DNA from: Caccousia sp900752115
GTDB lineage: Bacteria; Bacillota; Clostridia; Oscillospirales; Acutalibacteraceae
Direction: 5' to 3'
DNA: 64,000 bases
NCBI GenBank assembly: GCA_902472225.1
Contig: CABRNB010000002.1
Span: 9,820 to 73,819 of the forward strand
Both the position numbers and the translations under genes were made by a program. Within the stretch, counting starts at the first letter, position 1, and each line of letters begins with the position of its first letter. Positions 26,008 through 34,898 of the stretch are shown in pieces. The notes under the pieces were generated by a model. The model saw only the letters and a program-made list of their open reading frames with translations, was not told the origin of the DNA and ran no database searches.

Positions 26008-26057
26008 AAACGGTAAATTCATCTATCCATATCAAGTTGTATAAACAGAATCATCGA

Positions 26058-26083
26058 TTCAAAACACGCGAGCGTGTTTTGAA
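26058..26083. terminator. hairpin between the two tRNA-Ser genes
   Basis: TTCAAAACACGC and GCGTGTTTTGAA form a perfect 12-bp stem with a 2-base centre. It may act as a processing or partial termination signal between the tRNAs. Confidence 0.5.
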
Positions 26084-26087
26084 AATG

Positions 26088-26176
26088 TGGCGGAGAGGAA
26101 GAGATTCGAACTCTTGGTCCCTTGCGAGATCACTGGTTTTCAAGACCAGCTCCATAAACCACTCGGACACCTCTCC
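26088..26176 (-). tRNA. tRNA-Ser (anticodon TGA)
   Basis: The 89-base gene has the acceptor stem GGAGAGG/CCTCTCC, the anticodon loop CTTGAAA giving TGA, a long variable arm, the T-loop GAGTTCGAATC and an encoded CCA. It decodes UCN codons. Confidence 0.95.
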
Positions 26177-26202
26177 ACAACTTCCTCAGTGCAACGATGA
26201 TT

Positions 26203-26231
26203 ATTATAAAGGATTCTGTTTGAATTGTCAA
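26203..26231 (-). promoter_or_regulatory. promoter of the tRNA-Ser genes
   Basis: On the minus strand, TTGACA (26226-26231) and TATAAT (26203-26208) are separated by 17 bases, about 27 bases upstream of the first tRNA. Confidence 0.88.
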
Positions 26232-26300
26232 CACCTTTTTTAAACTTTACCAAAATCAAGAAACCCGGCTGCGGGCCTGTCCAAGCAGAGATTCTTCCTG

Positions 26301-26611
26301 TATAATAGAGCAGGAAAAAGAGTGAATTACAATCGCGGACCACGCTTTGCTATACCTATTATATTATATCAATCTGTTTGAAAAAACAGTTTTGCGCAAA
26401 AAGGTTTCCCATTTTTAGATGCAGGTTCCTATGACAGAGAAGATGCAAACTTTTTCGATTCGCCTGCAGAAAGGATGGGCAGCAGGCTGCGCATAATTTC
26501 TTTCCTTGCGGGGAAGAGAGCCAGTTGACAGAATTTTGTAAGAATTTCATTGACCTGTCTGTAAGAATTGAGCGATAGGATAGAAGCACAGGAAAGAGGA
26601 GGATTGAAATC
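26301..26611 (+). promoter_or_regulatory. upstream region of the two-component system with direct repeats
   Basis: TGTAAGAATT occurs at 26537-26546 and again at 26560-26569, 23 bases apart, just ahead of the response regulator. This spacing and sequence suit an OmpR/VanR-type regulator binding its own promoter. TTGACA (26525-26530) and TTGACC (26550-26555) are present, but no matching -10 is convincing. A separate TATAAT lies at 26301-26306. Confidence 0.45.
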
Positions 26612-27310
26612 GTGAAGGAATGCGTTTTGGTAGCGGATGACGACCGTGAGATTGTGGCTGCAATCGCGATTTTGCTGGAGAAAGAGGGGTATGAGGTTCT
26701 CAAGGCATACGACGGTTTGCAGGCACTTGCGCTGGCTGCGGAAAACCGGGTACAGCTTTTGATTGTGGATGTAATGATGCCCAAAATGGACGGCTTGTCT
26801 GCCGTGATGAAGCTTCGGGAGAAGAGAAATATTCCGATCATTGTGCTTTCTGCAAAGAGCGAAGATTCGGACAAAATTCTCGGACTCTCCATTGGCGCGG
26901 ACGACTATGTGACAAAACCGTTTCATCCGCAGGAGCTGGCGGCCCGTGTGCGCTCGCAGCTGCGCCGTTATAACAGCCTCGGCGATGCCCGCTCTGCCGG
27001 AGAACGCAATCTTATCCGTACCGGGAGGCTCTCCTACCATACGGAGGAACGCTGCCTTTATGCCGATGGGGAACCTGTACGGTTGACTGCGACAGAAACC
27101 GGTATTGTGGACCTGCTTATGCGCAATTTGGGCCGTATTTTTCCGGCAGAGGAAATCTATCGCCGCGTATGGGAGGGGGAGGCGTACGCCGCTGAAAATA
27201 CAGTCATGGTACATATTCGCCGCATCCGAGAAAAGATCGAAATCAATCCCAAAGAGCCTGAATACTTAAAGGTGGTGTGGGGAATTGGATACAAAATTGA
27301 AAAAAGGTAG
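26612..27310 (+). CDS. OmpR/VanR-family response regulator
   Basis: The product is 232 residues. The receiver domain has the acidic pair DD at 10-11, phospho-acceptor Asp53 in LIVDVMMPKMDG and the conserved Lys in DDYVTKPFHP near 105. The C-terminal winged-helix DNA-binding domain spans about 135-230 (LTATETGIVDLLMRNLGRIFP). The start is a GTG after AGAGGAGG. It overlaps the following histidine kinase gene by 26 bases, so the two form a pair. The VanR-like class is common in Firmicutes and often handles envelope stress. Confidence 0.93.
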   Translation: MKECVLVADDDREIVAAIAILLEKEGYEVLKAYDGLQALALAAENRVQLLIVDVMMPKMDGLSAVMKLREKRNIPIIVLSAKSEDSDKILGLSIGADDYVTKPFHPQELAARVRSQLRRYNSLGDARSAGERNLIRTGRLSYHTEERCLYADGEPVRLTATETGIVDLLMRNLGRIFPAEEIYRRVWEGEAYAAENTVMVHIRRIREKIEINPKEPEYLKVVWGIGYKIEKR

Positions 27311-29477
27311 GCCTATTCTGTCATTTCTCAGTCTGTTTCTGGGGCTGCATCTGGCAGTGGGCTGCGTGGCCGCGGCTTTGCTTTTTGTGCCGCAGCTGGG
27401 TGGGCTCTCTGCCTATTGGACACTGTTGAGCGAGGAGGATTACCAGGAGACGCAATCCTTCCGCAGTACGGTGGAGGAATGCCTCTACCAAGCGCTGCGG
27501 ACCGCTTCTCTAGAGGGGAAGGAGGGACCGCTTGAGCCATGGGAAAACTACACGATGCCAGAATCGCCGAATCTGCTCTATCTCCTGCGCTTCGACGGCC
27601 AGGAGGCGGGCCGCAGCAGCGGGGAGACTTTCCCCGTGGAGGACAGCACGCCCGTCTTCCCGGAGGCGTTCAACTTCATTCTGCACTTCGACGGCAGCAC
27701 CGTCACCCTCACAAAGGACGGCGAGGCGCTTGACGTCTATGGCGATGGTTACTTCACAGCAGACAGCCTCTGGGAGCTGCCCGGCTACCGCAACAACGGG
27801 GACACCTTCTTTTCCGGTTTGGACGCGGATCTCGTTTCCCGCTGCGAGGTGTGGCTGGCCGTGCGCAGGGAGCCCATCGACGTGCCCGGCTACGATCCGA
27901 TCGCTTGGCTGCCGAAGCAGCGGCAGCTTCTCCTCGCGCAGTTTGCCGCTTGGCTGGCGGCGGCGCTGGCAGCCGCGGGCCTGCTTCTCTGCTGGGGGCT
28001 GCGCAGAGAGGCACGGGAGCGTTTCTGGGCAGGACTGGTCCGGTGCACGGGCAAAATCTGGTTTGAGTGGAAGCTGCTCGTCTTTCTGGGGAGTCTGTGC
28101 GCCTTTCTCTTCGGTTGCGGAGTGGCGCTGCGCTATCCGTGGGGAGATGGTCTGATTGTGCTGGCCGTGACGGCGGACATTTTCTTCTGGGTGCTGCTCG
28201 TGTTCCGGGCAGACCTGCGCCGCAACCCGCAGGCCCGCCGTCATAGCGGCGTGGCGGCATTGGCGCGGCGGCAGGCGCGCAGACGGGCGCTGCTTCCTTT
28301 CCAGAAGAGAATGCTTCGTTACGGGCCGGGCGTTCTGTGTGGAATTCTGTGCTATCTTTTCCTCCTGTGTTTGCTGCTTTTGGCTCTGCATGAGGGAGGG
28401 ATGTTTCTAGCTTTCCCCATGACCGGCTGCTTTTTCTATCTTTGGTTCCGCGCACGCAAAAAATATACCGTTACGGTGGAGGAGACGGGCGCTCTTCTGG
28501 AGCGGATCGGAGCGATTAGCCGGGGGGAAACTCTGCCGCCGCTTCAGCTGAGCTCCGATTCCGATCTTTCCGCGGCAGCCAATCAACTCAATACGATTGA
28601 ATCCGGGATACGGACGGCAGTAGAAAAGCAGGTGAAGAGTGAACGGATGAAGGTGGAACTCATCTCCAATGTCTCTCACGATTTGAAGACGCCTCTGACT
28701 TCCATCATCAGCTACACACAACTGCTGCTGGAGGAAGATTTGCCGCCCGCTGCCCGCGATTACGCGCAGATTCTTGCGCAGAAAGCGGAGCGGCTGAGCC
28801 ACATGGTGCAGGATGTTTTTGAGGTCAGCAAGGCTGCGACAGGGAATTTGAAGATGCAGAGCGAGCAAATCGATCTGTGCAAACTGATTCGTCAAACTAT
28901 GGCGGATATGGAGGAAAAACTCAGCGAATCGAGGCTTTCGTTCCGTGTTTTTCTCAGCCCCGAGCCCGTCTTTATCTGTGCAGACGGGCAAAAGCTCTAC
29001 CGTGTGTTTCAGAACCTTCTGGAAAACGTATTGCGGTATTCCCTGGAGGGAACACGTGTTTATCTGCGTCAGGAAACAACGCCGGACAGAACCGTGGTGA
29101 CGATCAAGAATATTTCCAGAGAGGAGTTTCCGGCAGGGGTCGATCTTACGGAGCGCTTTGTGCGCGGTGACGAGAGCCGTACCGACGGCGGCAGCGGACT
29201 CGGACTCTCTATCGCGAAAAGTTTTACGGAGGCATGCGGGGGCTGCTTCTCGGTGGAAACGGAAGGGGATTTGTTTACTGCTGTGGTGTCTTTCCCTGTG
29301 GTTTGGATCAGGCCGGATCCTGTTTCGGAGGAGGAAGATGATTTGACGGATGTGCCCTCGCAGGATGGGGACGTACAAACAGAGCCCGCTTTAACGAACG
29401 ATGGAATGCAGCGGAATCCCCCTTCAGAGGGAAACGATCCGTTTGAAGCGCCTCCGATACTTTTGCCGAAAGAATAA
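27285..29477 (+). CDS. sensor histidine kinase with multiple membrane helices
   Basis: The product is 730 residues. A membrane segment at about 10-35 is followed by an extracytoplasmic domain of about 180 residues. A cluster of four to five more membrane helices comes next (about 215-395), then the kinase core. The phospho-acceptor is His465 in SNVSHDLKTPLTS; the ATPase has NLLENVLRYS and GGSGLGLSIAK. An acidic tail of about 60 residues follows. The start is TTG at 27285 inside the regulator gene. The central region is markedly GC-richer than the regulator. It probably senses a membrane or surface signal; the ligand is unknown. Confidence 0.9.
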   Translation: MDTKLKKGRPILSFLSLFLGLHLAVGCVAAALLFVPQLGGLSAYWTLLSEEDYQETQSFRSTVEECLYQALRTASLEGKEGPLEPWENYTMPESPNLLYLLRFDGQEAGRSSGETFPVEDSTPVFPEAFNFILHFDGSTVTLTKDGEALDVYGDGYFTADSLWELPGYRNNGDTFFSGLDADLVSRCEVWLAVRREPIDVPGYDPIAWLPKQRQLLLAQFAAWLAAALAAAGLLLCWGLRREARERFWAGLVRCTGKIWFEWKLLVFLGSLCAFLFGCGVALRYPWGDGLIVLAVTADIFFWVLLVFRADLRRNPQARRHSGVAALARRQARRRALLPFQKRMLRYGPGVLCGILCYLFLLCLLLLALHEGGMFLAFPMTGCFFYLWFRARKKYTVTVEETGALLERIGAISRGETLPPLQLSSDSDLSAAANQLNTIESGIRTAVEKQVKSERMKVELISNVSHDLKTPLTSIISYTQLLLEEDLPPAARDYAQILAQKAERLSHMVQDVFEVSKAATGNLKMQSEQIDLCKLIRQTMADMEEKLSESRLSFRVFLSPEPVFICADGQKLYRVFQNLLENVLRYSLEGTRVYLRQETTPDRTVVTIKNISREEFPAGVDLTERFVRGDESRTDGGSGLGLSIAKSFTEACGGCFSVETEGDLFTAVVSFPVVWIRPDPVSEEEDDLTDVPSQDGDVQTEPALTNDGMQRNPPSEGNDPFEAPPILLPKE

Positions 29478-29497
29478 CAAAATTCTCTCTTATAGCC

Positions 29498-29543
29498 AGG
29501 CCGGACTCAGAATGCTGTTTGCATCTGAGCCCGGCCTCTTTTT
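29498..29543 (+). terminator. intrinsic terminator of the two-component operon
   Basis: A 14-bp arm AGGCCGGACTCAGA (29498-29511) pairs with 29524-29537 with one mismatch and is followed by CTTTTT. Confidence 0.9.
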
Positions 29544-29651
29544 ATAGCCTGCTTTGCAGGCGTTTCTATGGCTGGCTCTCTTAAGTTCTTTCCTTCCTTT
29601 TCCTTCATAAGAAACTGGAAGGAACCTCTTCTCTCAGTGCGTTGTTTGTGC

Positions 29652-29657
29652 TATAAT
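29652..29657 (+). promoter_or_regulatory. extended -10 promoter of fhs
   Basis: TGTGCTATAAT gives a TGN-extended -10 with TATAAT at 29652-29657, about 110 bases ahead of the fhs start. No good -35 is seen. The leader in between does not fold into a riboswitch I can recognise. Confidence 0.55.
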
Positions 29658-29768
29658 GGGGACAGTGTGACCAGCTTCCGGATCAGGGAGAAGATCAAAC
29701 CTGCCGGGAAGCGGAGTACAGCGACGGGCGGAAGAGACAGCAAGCCGCTCTCGACGGAGAAACGGAGG

Positions 29769-31457
29769 ATGAAGGAAAGAATGTTGACGGATATTGAAAT
29801 TGCCCAGCAGGCGAAGCTGCAGCCGATCGCGGCCATTGCCGCGCAGCTGGGAATTCAGGAGGAGGAGCTTGAGCCGTACGGGCGATACAAGGCGAAGCTC
29901 AATGAGGCGCTGTTTCAGAGAATGGAGAGCGCCGAAAATGGAAAGCTGATTCTTGTCACGGCAATCAATCCTACACCGGCAGGCGAGGGGAAAACAACGA
30001 CGACAGCCGGTCTCGGACAGGCGATGGCGAAGATTGGGAAAAAGACAATCATTGCTCTGCGGGAGCCGTCGCTCGGCCCGGTGTTCGGTGTTAAGGGCGG
30101 AGCCGCGGGCGGCGGTTATGCACAGGTCGTACCGATGGAGGATATTAACCTTCATTTTACGGGCGATATGCATGCCATTACCTCGGCGAACAATCTGCTC
30201 TGCGCGATGCTCGATAACCATATGCAGCAGGGCAACGAGCTGGGGATCGACCCGCGCCGCATCCTGATCAAGCGATGCCTCGATATGAACGACCGGGCTC
30301 TTCGCAATATCGTCATCGGCTTGGGCGGCAAGGTGAACGGCGTGCCGCGCGAGGATGGATTCATCATTACGGTTGCCACGGAGGTTATGGCGATTCTCTG
30401 TCTCGCGGAGAATCTTTCCGACCTCAAGAAGCGCCTCGGCAATATTCTTGTGGCCTATACCTATGACGGCAAGCCCGTTTACGCCCGGGATCTGAAAGCA
30501 GAAGGCGCGATGGCTGCTCTGCTGAAGGAGGCAATTCAGCCGAACCTGGTCCAGACGCTTGAGAATCCTCCCGCCATCATGCACGGCGGCCCGTTCGCAA
30601 ACATCGCGCACGGCTGCAATTCCGTGCGTGCTACCAAGCTGGCTCTGAAGCTTGCCGACTACTGCATCACGGAGGCCGGTTTTGGTTCGGACCTGGGAGC
30701 AGAAAAATTCATGGATATCAAATGCCGGCTCGCCGGTCTTGCTCCGGACTGCGTTGTCGTCGTTGCGACAGTGCGGGCGCTTAAGTACAATGGCGGCGTT
30801 GCAAAGGCAGATCTGGCGCAGGAGAATGTCCCGGCGCTGGAGAAGGGCATCGTCAATCTCAGAGCGCACGTCGAGAATATGCGTAAATTCGGTGTGCCTG
30901 TTGTTGTGGCCATTAACCGTTTCCACACAGATACAGACGCAGAGCTTGCGGTGGTGGATCGCTGCTGTGCTGAGCTTGGCGTTCCTTACGCGCTTTCCGA
31001 GGTTTTCGGCAAGGGCGGCGAGGGCGGCATTGAGCTTGCCAAAACGGTGGTGGCCGAGATTGACCGCACGGAAGGGAAACGCCATTTTGCTCCCATTTAT
31101 GCGGATGACCGGACCATCGAGCAGAAGATTGAGACGATTGCAAAGGAGATTTACGGTGCAGAAGGCGTGACATACGGTCCTGCGGCGAAGAAATCTCTTG
31201 TCGACATCCGCGCGCTCGGAGGAGACAAGCTTCCGGTGTGCATTGCCAAGACACAGTATTCTCTGTCTGATAACGCGGCGCTGCTTGGCCGTCCGTCGGG
31301 CTTTACCGTGACGATCCGCGATCTGCGGCTGTCGAGTGGGGCGGGGTTTGTTGTGGCTTATGCGGGCGATATCATGACGATGCCCGGTTTGCCGAAGGCT
31401 CCGGCAGCTCAGCGGATTGATGTGGACGAAAGCGGCCTTATTTCCGGACTGTTCTGA
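29769..31457 (+). CDS. fhs: formate--tetrahydrofolate ligase
   Basis: The product is 562 residues (558 if the second ATG at 29781 is used, which would give the family-typical N-terminus MLTDIEIAQQAKL). The ATP site TPAGEGKTTTTAGLGQA, the substrate segment REPSLGPVFGVKGGAAGGGYAQ (split here across residues 95-125) and the C-terminal GDIMTMPGLPK are family signatures. It makes 10-formyl-tetrahydrofolate from formate, ATP and tetrahydrofolate in the cytosol, feeding purine and one-carbon metabolism. It heads a run of housekeeping genes. Confidence 0.96.
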   Translation: MKERMLTDIEIAQQAKLQPIAAIAAQLGIQEEELEPYGRYKAKLNEALFQRMESAENGKLILVTAINPTPAGEGKTTTTAGLGQAMAKIGKKTIIALREPSLGPVFGVKGGAAGGGYAQVVPMEDINLHFTGDMHAITSANNLLCAMLDNHMQQGNELGIDPRRILIKRCLDMNDRALRNIVIGLGGKVNGVPREDGFIITVATEVMAILCLAENLSDLKKRLGNILVAYTYDGKPVYARDLKAEGAMAALLKEAIQPNLVQTLENPPAIMHGGPFANIAHGCNSVRATKLALKLADYCITEAGFGSDLGAEKFMDIKCRLAGLAPDCVVVVATVRALKYNGGVAKADLAQENVPALEKGIVNLRAHVENMRKFGVPVVVAINRFHTDTDAELAVVDRCCAELGVPYALSEVFGKGGEGGIELAKTVVAEIDRTEGKRHFAPIYADDRTIEQKIETIAKEIYGAEGVTYGPAAKKSLVDIRALGGDKLPVCIAKTQYSLSDNAALLGRPSGFTVTIRDLRLSSGAGFVVAYAGDIMTMPGLPKAPAAQRIDVDESGLISGLF

Positions 31458-31466
31458 GGTTGCGCG

Positions 31467-31889
31467 ATGCGGATTGTGACGAATTCCACTGCGGAAACAG
31501 AGTCGCTCGGCGAAAGTCTGGCGGCCCGTCTCAAAGGCGGGGAAGTGCTTGCCCTGTTCGGCCCTATGGGAATGGGGAAAACGGCGTTCACCCGCGGCCT
31601 TGCCCGCGGCCTCGGCGTACAGGGAGGGGTTTCCAGTCCGACCTTTGCTCTGGTGCATGAGCATGCCGGAAAGATTCCTCTTTATCATTTTGATATGTTC
31701 CGCGTGACCTCTTGGGACGACTTGTACTCAACCGGTTTCTTTGATTATCTCGAGTCCGACGGTGTTCTGGTAATCGAATGGAGCGAGAATATTGAGGGAG
31801 CCTTGCCGGAAAATGCCGTGCGGATTACTGTTTCTCCGGGAGAGACAGAAAATCAGCGTGTGTTTCAGATCGAGGGCTTTGCGGAATAA
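31467..31889 (+). CDS. tsaE: tRNA threonylcarbamoyladenosine biosynthesis ATPase TsaE
   Basis: The product is 140 residues. The P-loop is FGPMGMGKTAFTRGLARGLG near residue 32, followed by SSPTFALVHEH and the conserved HFDMFRV and EWSENI motifs. TsaE works with TsaB and TsaD to install t6A37 on ANN-decoding tRNAs. It starts ten bases after the fhs stop and is followed by tsaB. Confidence 0.94.
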   Translation: MRIVTNSTAETESLGESLAARLKGGEVLALFGPMGMGKTAFTRGLARGLGVQGGVSSPTFALVHEHAGKIPLYHFDMFRVTSWDDLYSTGFFDYLESDGVLVIEWSENIEGALPENAVRITVSPGETENQRVFQIEGFAE

Positions 31890-31928
31890 AACAGGTGCCG
31901 TGGAACGGCGCGGGAAGGTTTAAGCGGT

Positions 31929-32630
31929 ATGAGAATATTAGCCTTGGAGTCCACCGCGGTGGCGGGCTCCGTTGCCCTGCTGGATGAGGATAAACTGCTG
32001 GGCGAGTTCTTTTGTAATACAAAACTGACGCACAGTCAGACGCTGATGCCGATGGTGGAGCAGCTTTTTTCCTGTACACAGACGTCGCTGGAGGATGTGG
32101 ATCTCTTCGCCGTGACAGCGGGGCCCGGATCTTTCACCGGCGTGAGAATTGGTGTGGCAAGTGTCAAAGGAATGGCGATGGCATTGGACAAGCCTTGCGC
32201 CGGTGTTTCAACGCTCGAAGCGATGGCGCAGAATTTGACATTTCTGAACGGCGTTATCTGCGCCGTGATGGATGCACGCTGCGGTCAGGTATATAATGCA
32301 TTGTTCCGCGTATCCGGAGGAGAGTTAATCCGGTTGACCGAAGATCGGGCAGTTTCTGCTGCGCAGGCCGCGGCGGATTGCGAACCGCTCGGAGGACCGC
32401 TGTATCTTGTAGGGGATGGGGCTGCCCTGTGCTATGCCCGGGAGGAGTTTCGCCGCCTTTCGCCTGTTTTGCTGCCGGAGCCCCTGCGCTTCCAGCGGGC
32501 CAGCGGTGCAGCCAAAGCAGCTTTGGCTGCATTCCGGCGCGGCGAAACGGTTTCAGCCGATCAGCTTGCCCCGATTTATCTTCGTCTGCCGCAGGCGGAG
32601 CGAGAGCTCAAAAAACGCCTGCAGAAATAA
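31929..32630 (+). CDS. tsaB: tRNA threonylcarbamoyladenosine biosynthesis protein TsaB
   Basis: The product is 233 residues. The N-terminus MRILALESTAVAGSVAL and the segment VTAGPGSFTGVRIGVASVKGM near residue 65 are the signatures of the inactive ASKHA-fold partner of TsaD. It is required for t6A formation. It follows tsaE; tsaD is not in this window. Confidence 0.94.
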   Translation: MRILALESTAVAGSVALLDEDKLLGEFFCNTKLTHSQTLMPMVEQLFSCTQTSLEDVDLFAVTAGPGSFTGVRIGVASVKGMAMALDKPCAGVSTLEAMAQNLTFLNGVICAVMDARCGQVYNALFRVSGGELIRLTEDRAVSAAQAAADCEPLGGPLYLVGDGAALCYAREEFRRLSPVLLPEPLRFQRASGAAKAALAAFRRGETVSADQLAPIYLRLPQAERELKKRLQK

Positions 32631-32934
32631 ATGACGGCGTTTCGCTGCTGCTCGGGCCGCTGAATGCAGTCTGCTTGGAGGCTGGTTTCACTGCATTGTG
32701 CCGGAAGAAATCTGCCGCCTGAAGAAAGGCTGGGTTCTTTCGGACTGTTTTGAGACTGTCCGCTGCATGCGGCAGTGCGACTCTGCCGGCTTGTCTTATT
32801 ATATTGGTTCAGACCTGTTTGTATGGAAGGCTGAGATGTCTGTACAAAAGCATTTTCGTTGGAAGCGTTCTGCAGAAACGTTCGCGGCTTTTTTGTGCGG
32901 CAGGCTCTGACAACACAGAAAGGAAGGAAGTTCC
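32631..32934. other. gap between tsaB and rpiB
   Basis: This 304-base stretch shows no supported gene. It contains a short hairpin near 32867 (CGTT...AACG around CTGCAG) and no promoter I trust. It is followed by an AAGGAAGG ribosome site for rpiB. Confidence 0.4.
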
Positions 32935-33378
32935 GTGATAGCTTTAGGATGCGACCATGGAGGATTGGCACTGAAAAATGCCATCCGGCAGTATTTGGAG
33001 GAGAAAAATATTCCTTACCGGGATTTCGGCACGATGACGGAGGAGTCCGTCAACTACGGGCCTATCGCGGCCGCTGTAGCGCACAGTGTAGCCGGCGGAG
33101 AGTGTGAAAAGGGAATCCTTTGCTGCGGCACCGGCATTGGTATGAGCATTGCCGCGAATAAGGTGAAGGGCATCCGCGCCTCCGTCTGTACCAATGAATA
33201 CTGCACGGAGATGACGCGCCGTCATAATGATTCCAACATTCTTTGCCTTGGCGGCCGTGTGATTGACGAAGCGATGGCCGTTAAGCTGGCAGATATCTAT
33301 CTGAACACACCGTTTGACGGCGGACGCCATGCGGTTCGTGTCGGACAGATTACGCAGATTGAAAACGGAGAGCTGTAA
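32935..33378 (+). CDS. rpiB: ribose-5-phosphate isomerase B
   Basis: The product is 147 residues. The N-terminus IALGCDHGGLALKN, the catalytic Cys segment GILCCGTGIGMSIAANK near 62-78, and RHNDSNILCLGGR near 100 are RpiB signatures. It interconverts ribose-5-phosphate and ribulose-5-phosphate. The start is GTG after AAGGAAGG. It is followed 24 bases later by upp. Confidence 0.95.
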   Translation: MIALGCDHGGLALKNAIRQYLEEKNIPYRDFGTMTEESVNYGPIAAAVAHSVAGGECEKGILCCGTGIGMSIAANKVKGIRASVCTNEYCTEMTRRHNDSNILCLGGRVIDEAMAVKLADIYLNTPFDGGRHAVRVGQITQIENGEL

Positions 33379-33402
33379 ACAAAAGCGGGGAGGAGAAGAA
33401 AA

Positions 33403-34035
33403 ATGGATAACCAGGTTTTCGTGATGGATCATCCGCTGATTCAGCACAAGCTGACCCATTTGAGAAAAAAGGAGACGGGAGCCAAGGAGTTCCGCGAGCT
33501 TGTCGGCGAGATTGCCATGCTGATGTGCTACGAGGCTACGCGCGATCTGCCGCTTGAAGAAACGGAGATTGAAACGCCGATGGGGAAGGCGACCACCAAG
33601 GTGATTGCCGGACGCAAGCTTGCGTTTGTTCCGATTCTGCGCGCCGGGCTGGGAATGGTGGAGGGCGTTCTGACGCTTGTTCCCGCGGCGAAGGTCGGAC
33701 ATATCGGGCTGTACCGCGATCATCAGACGCTGCAGCCGGTGGAATATTATCATAAGCTGCCGCAGGATATTGAGAGCCGTGAGGTGATTGTGCTCGATCC
33801 GATGCTGGCAACCGGCGGTTCCGCTGTGGATGCCATCGATATCATCAAGCGCAGCCATCCCAAGGAGATTAAGTTTATGTGCATCATTGCTGCTCCGGAG
33901 GGAGTGGAGGCGCTGACAAAGGCACATCCCGACGTAAAGGTGTACTGCGCGGCTGTCGATGAAAAGCTCAACGAGATCGGCTACATTGTTCCCGGTCTCG
34001 GTGATGCAGGCGACCGTATTTTCGGCACTCTGTAA
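33403..34035 (+). CDS. upp: uracil phosphoribosyltransferase
   Basis: The product is 210 residues, the family length. VPILRAGLGMVEG near residue 72, the PRPP-binding loop VIVLDPMLATGGSA near 125 and the uracil site GYIVPGLGDAGDRIFGT at the C-terminus are all present. It salvages uracil to UMP with PRPP. It is paired with rpiB and followed by a terminator. Confidence 0.97.
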   Translation: MDNQVFVMDHPLIQHKLTHLRKKETGAKEFRELVGEIAMLMCYEATRDLPLEETEIETPMGKATTKVIAGRKLAFVPILRAGLGMVEGVLTLVPAAKVGHIGLYRDHQTLQPVEYYHKLPQDIESREVIVLDPMLATGGSAVDAIDIIKRSHPKEIKFMCIIAAPEGVEALTKAHPDVKVYCAAVDEKLNEIGYIVPGLGDAGDRIFGTL

Positions 34036-34047
34036 CAACCGACATTC

Positions 34048-34085
34048 AAACGGGATCCGCTGGTACTCGCGGATCCCGTTTTTCT
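34048..34085 (+). terminator. intrinsic terminator after upp
   Basis: AAACGGGATCCGC pairs perfectly with GCGGATCCCGTTT over 13 bp, followed by a T-run. Confidence 0.92.
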
Positions 34086-34165
34086 ATGTTTGAACAGAGG
34101 AATGCAGAAAAGCTTTATATGGAATATAAGACAGAACGGGAAATTTTGGAGGGGAGAAAGAACGC

Positions 34166-34630
34166 ATGAGACGAAAGGACAGGGAAATTACAGACCGTGA
34201 TTGTATCGATGATATCATAGAAGCGTGTGACTGCTGCCGTCTTGGCTTTTGTGACGAAGGGGAGCCCTATATAGTACCGCTCAATTTCGGCTATGACAGG
34301 AATGCGGGTGTTTTCTATTTTCACAGTGCCAGGGAAGGAAAAAAGATTGACCTGATTCAGAAGAACGGACATGCAGTCTTTGAACTGGATACCAACCATG
34401 CGGTCAATGGCGGGGAACAGGCCTGTGACTATTCCTTCCGTTTTCAAAGCATCATGGGAGCCGGACGTGTGGAACTTGTAAAAGAGTCTGCCGAGAAGGA
34501 ATATGCTCTTCGTTTGCTGATGAGCCATTATACCCAAAGGGAAAACTGGAGTTTTTCCGCACATGAGCTCCATGCGGTTGCAGTGATCAAGCTTACCATC
34601 GAAACGATCTCATGCAAGCGGCACGATTGA
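34166..34630 (+). CDS. pyridoxamine 5'-phosphate oxidase-fold (NimA-like) flavin-binding protein
   Basis: The product is 154 residues with the split-barrel flavin fold: LGFCDEGEPYIVPLNFGYD near 30-48, YFHSAREGKKIDLIQKNG near 57-75 and the C-terminal HELHAVAVIKLTIETISCKR. These features match the NimA/NimC-like 5-nitroimidazole reductase-related family. The actual substrate is not defined. GGAGGGGAG precedes the ATG. It stands alone. Confidence 0.85.
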   Translation: MRRKDREITDRDCIDDIIEACDCCRLGFCDEGEPYIVPLNFGYDRNAGVFYFHSAREGKKIDLIQKNGHAVFELDTNHAVNGGEQACDYSFRFQSIMGAGRVELVKESAEKEYALRLLMSHYTQRENWSFSAHELHAVAVIKLTIETISCKRHD

Positions 34631-34792
34631 ACCGGAAACCCGCTGCAAAGGGAGAAAGGCACAAGATTGTAGTCATGAAAGAGAAATACATAGAATGACG
34701 TGGAGCGAATATCCTGTGTTCTCAGGAAGCGCAGCATGGAACCGGTATTTACGGTTTGATTGCTGGAAGGGATAAGATCCCCGTAAAAAGGA

Positions 34793-34842
34793 AAAAGCCC
34801 CGTATCGACCGGCACTTGCAGCCGTTTCGGTACGGGGCTTTT
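34793..34842. terminator. bidirectional terminator before lacZ end
   Basis: AAAAGCCCCGTA (34793-34804) pairs with TACGGGGCTTTT (34831-34842), with A/T tracts on both sides, between the rightward flavoprotein gene and the leftward lacZ. Confidence 0.88.
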
Positions 34843-34898
34843 CATTCATGGAGAGGCCGGAAGGGAACAGGAGCGCTCATCCGGCGCAGGAGAAAAAG

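Noticed and set aside
25882..26176. A CRISPR-like or integration site at the tRNA-Ser pair
   Set aside because: There are palindromes but no repeated spacer units, no cas genes, no integrase and no duplicated tRNA 3' end.
29658..29768. A THF riboswitch in the fhs leader
   Set aside because: The function of fhs made this attractive, but I could not find the conserved elements of the class in the leader.
29634..31688. A 684-residue open frame antisense to fhs and tsaE
   Set aside because: It spans two clear genes on the other strand and has a low-complexity Arg/His-rich composition typical of a shadow frame.
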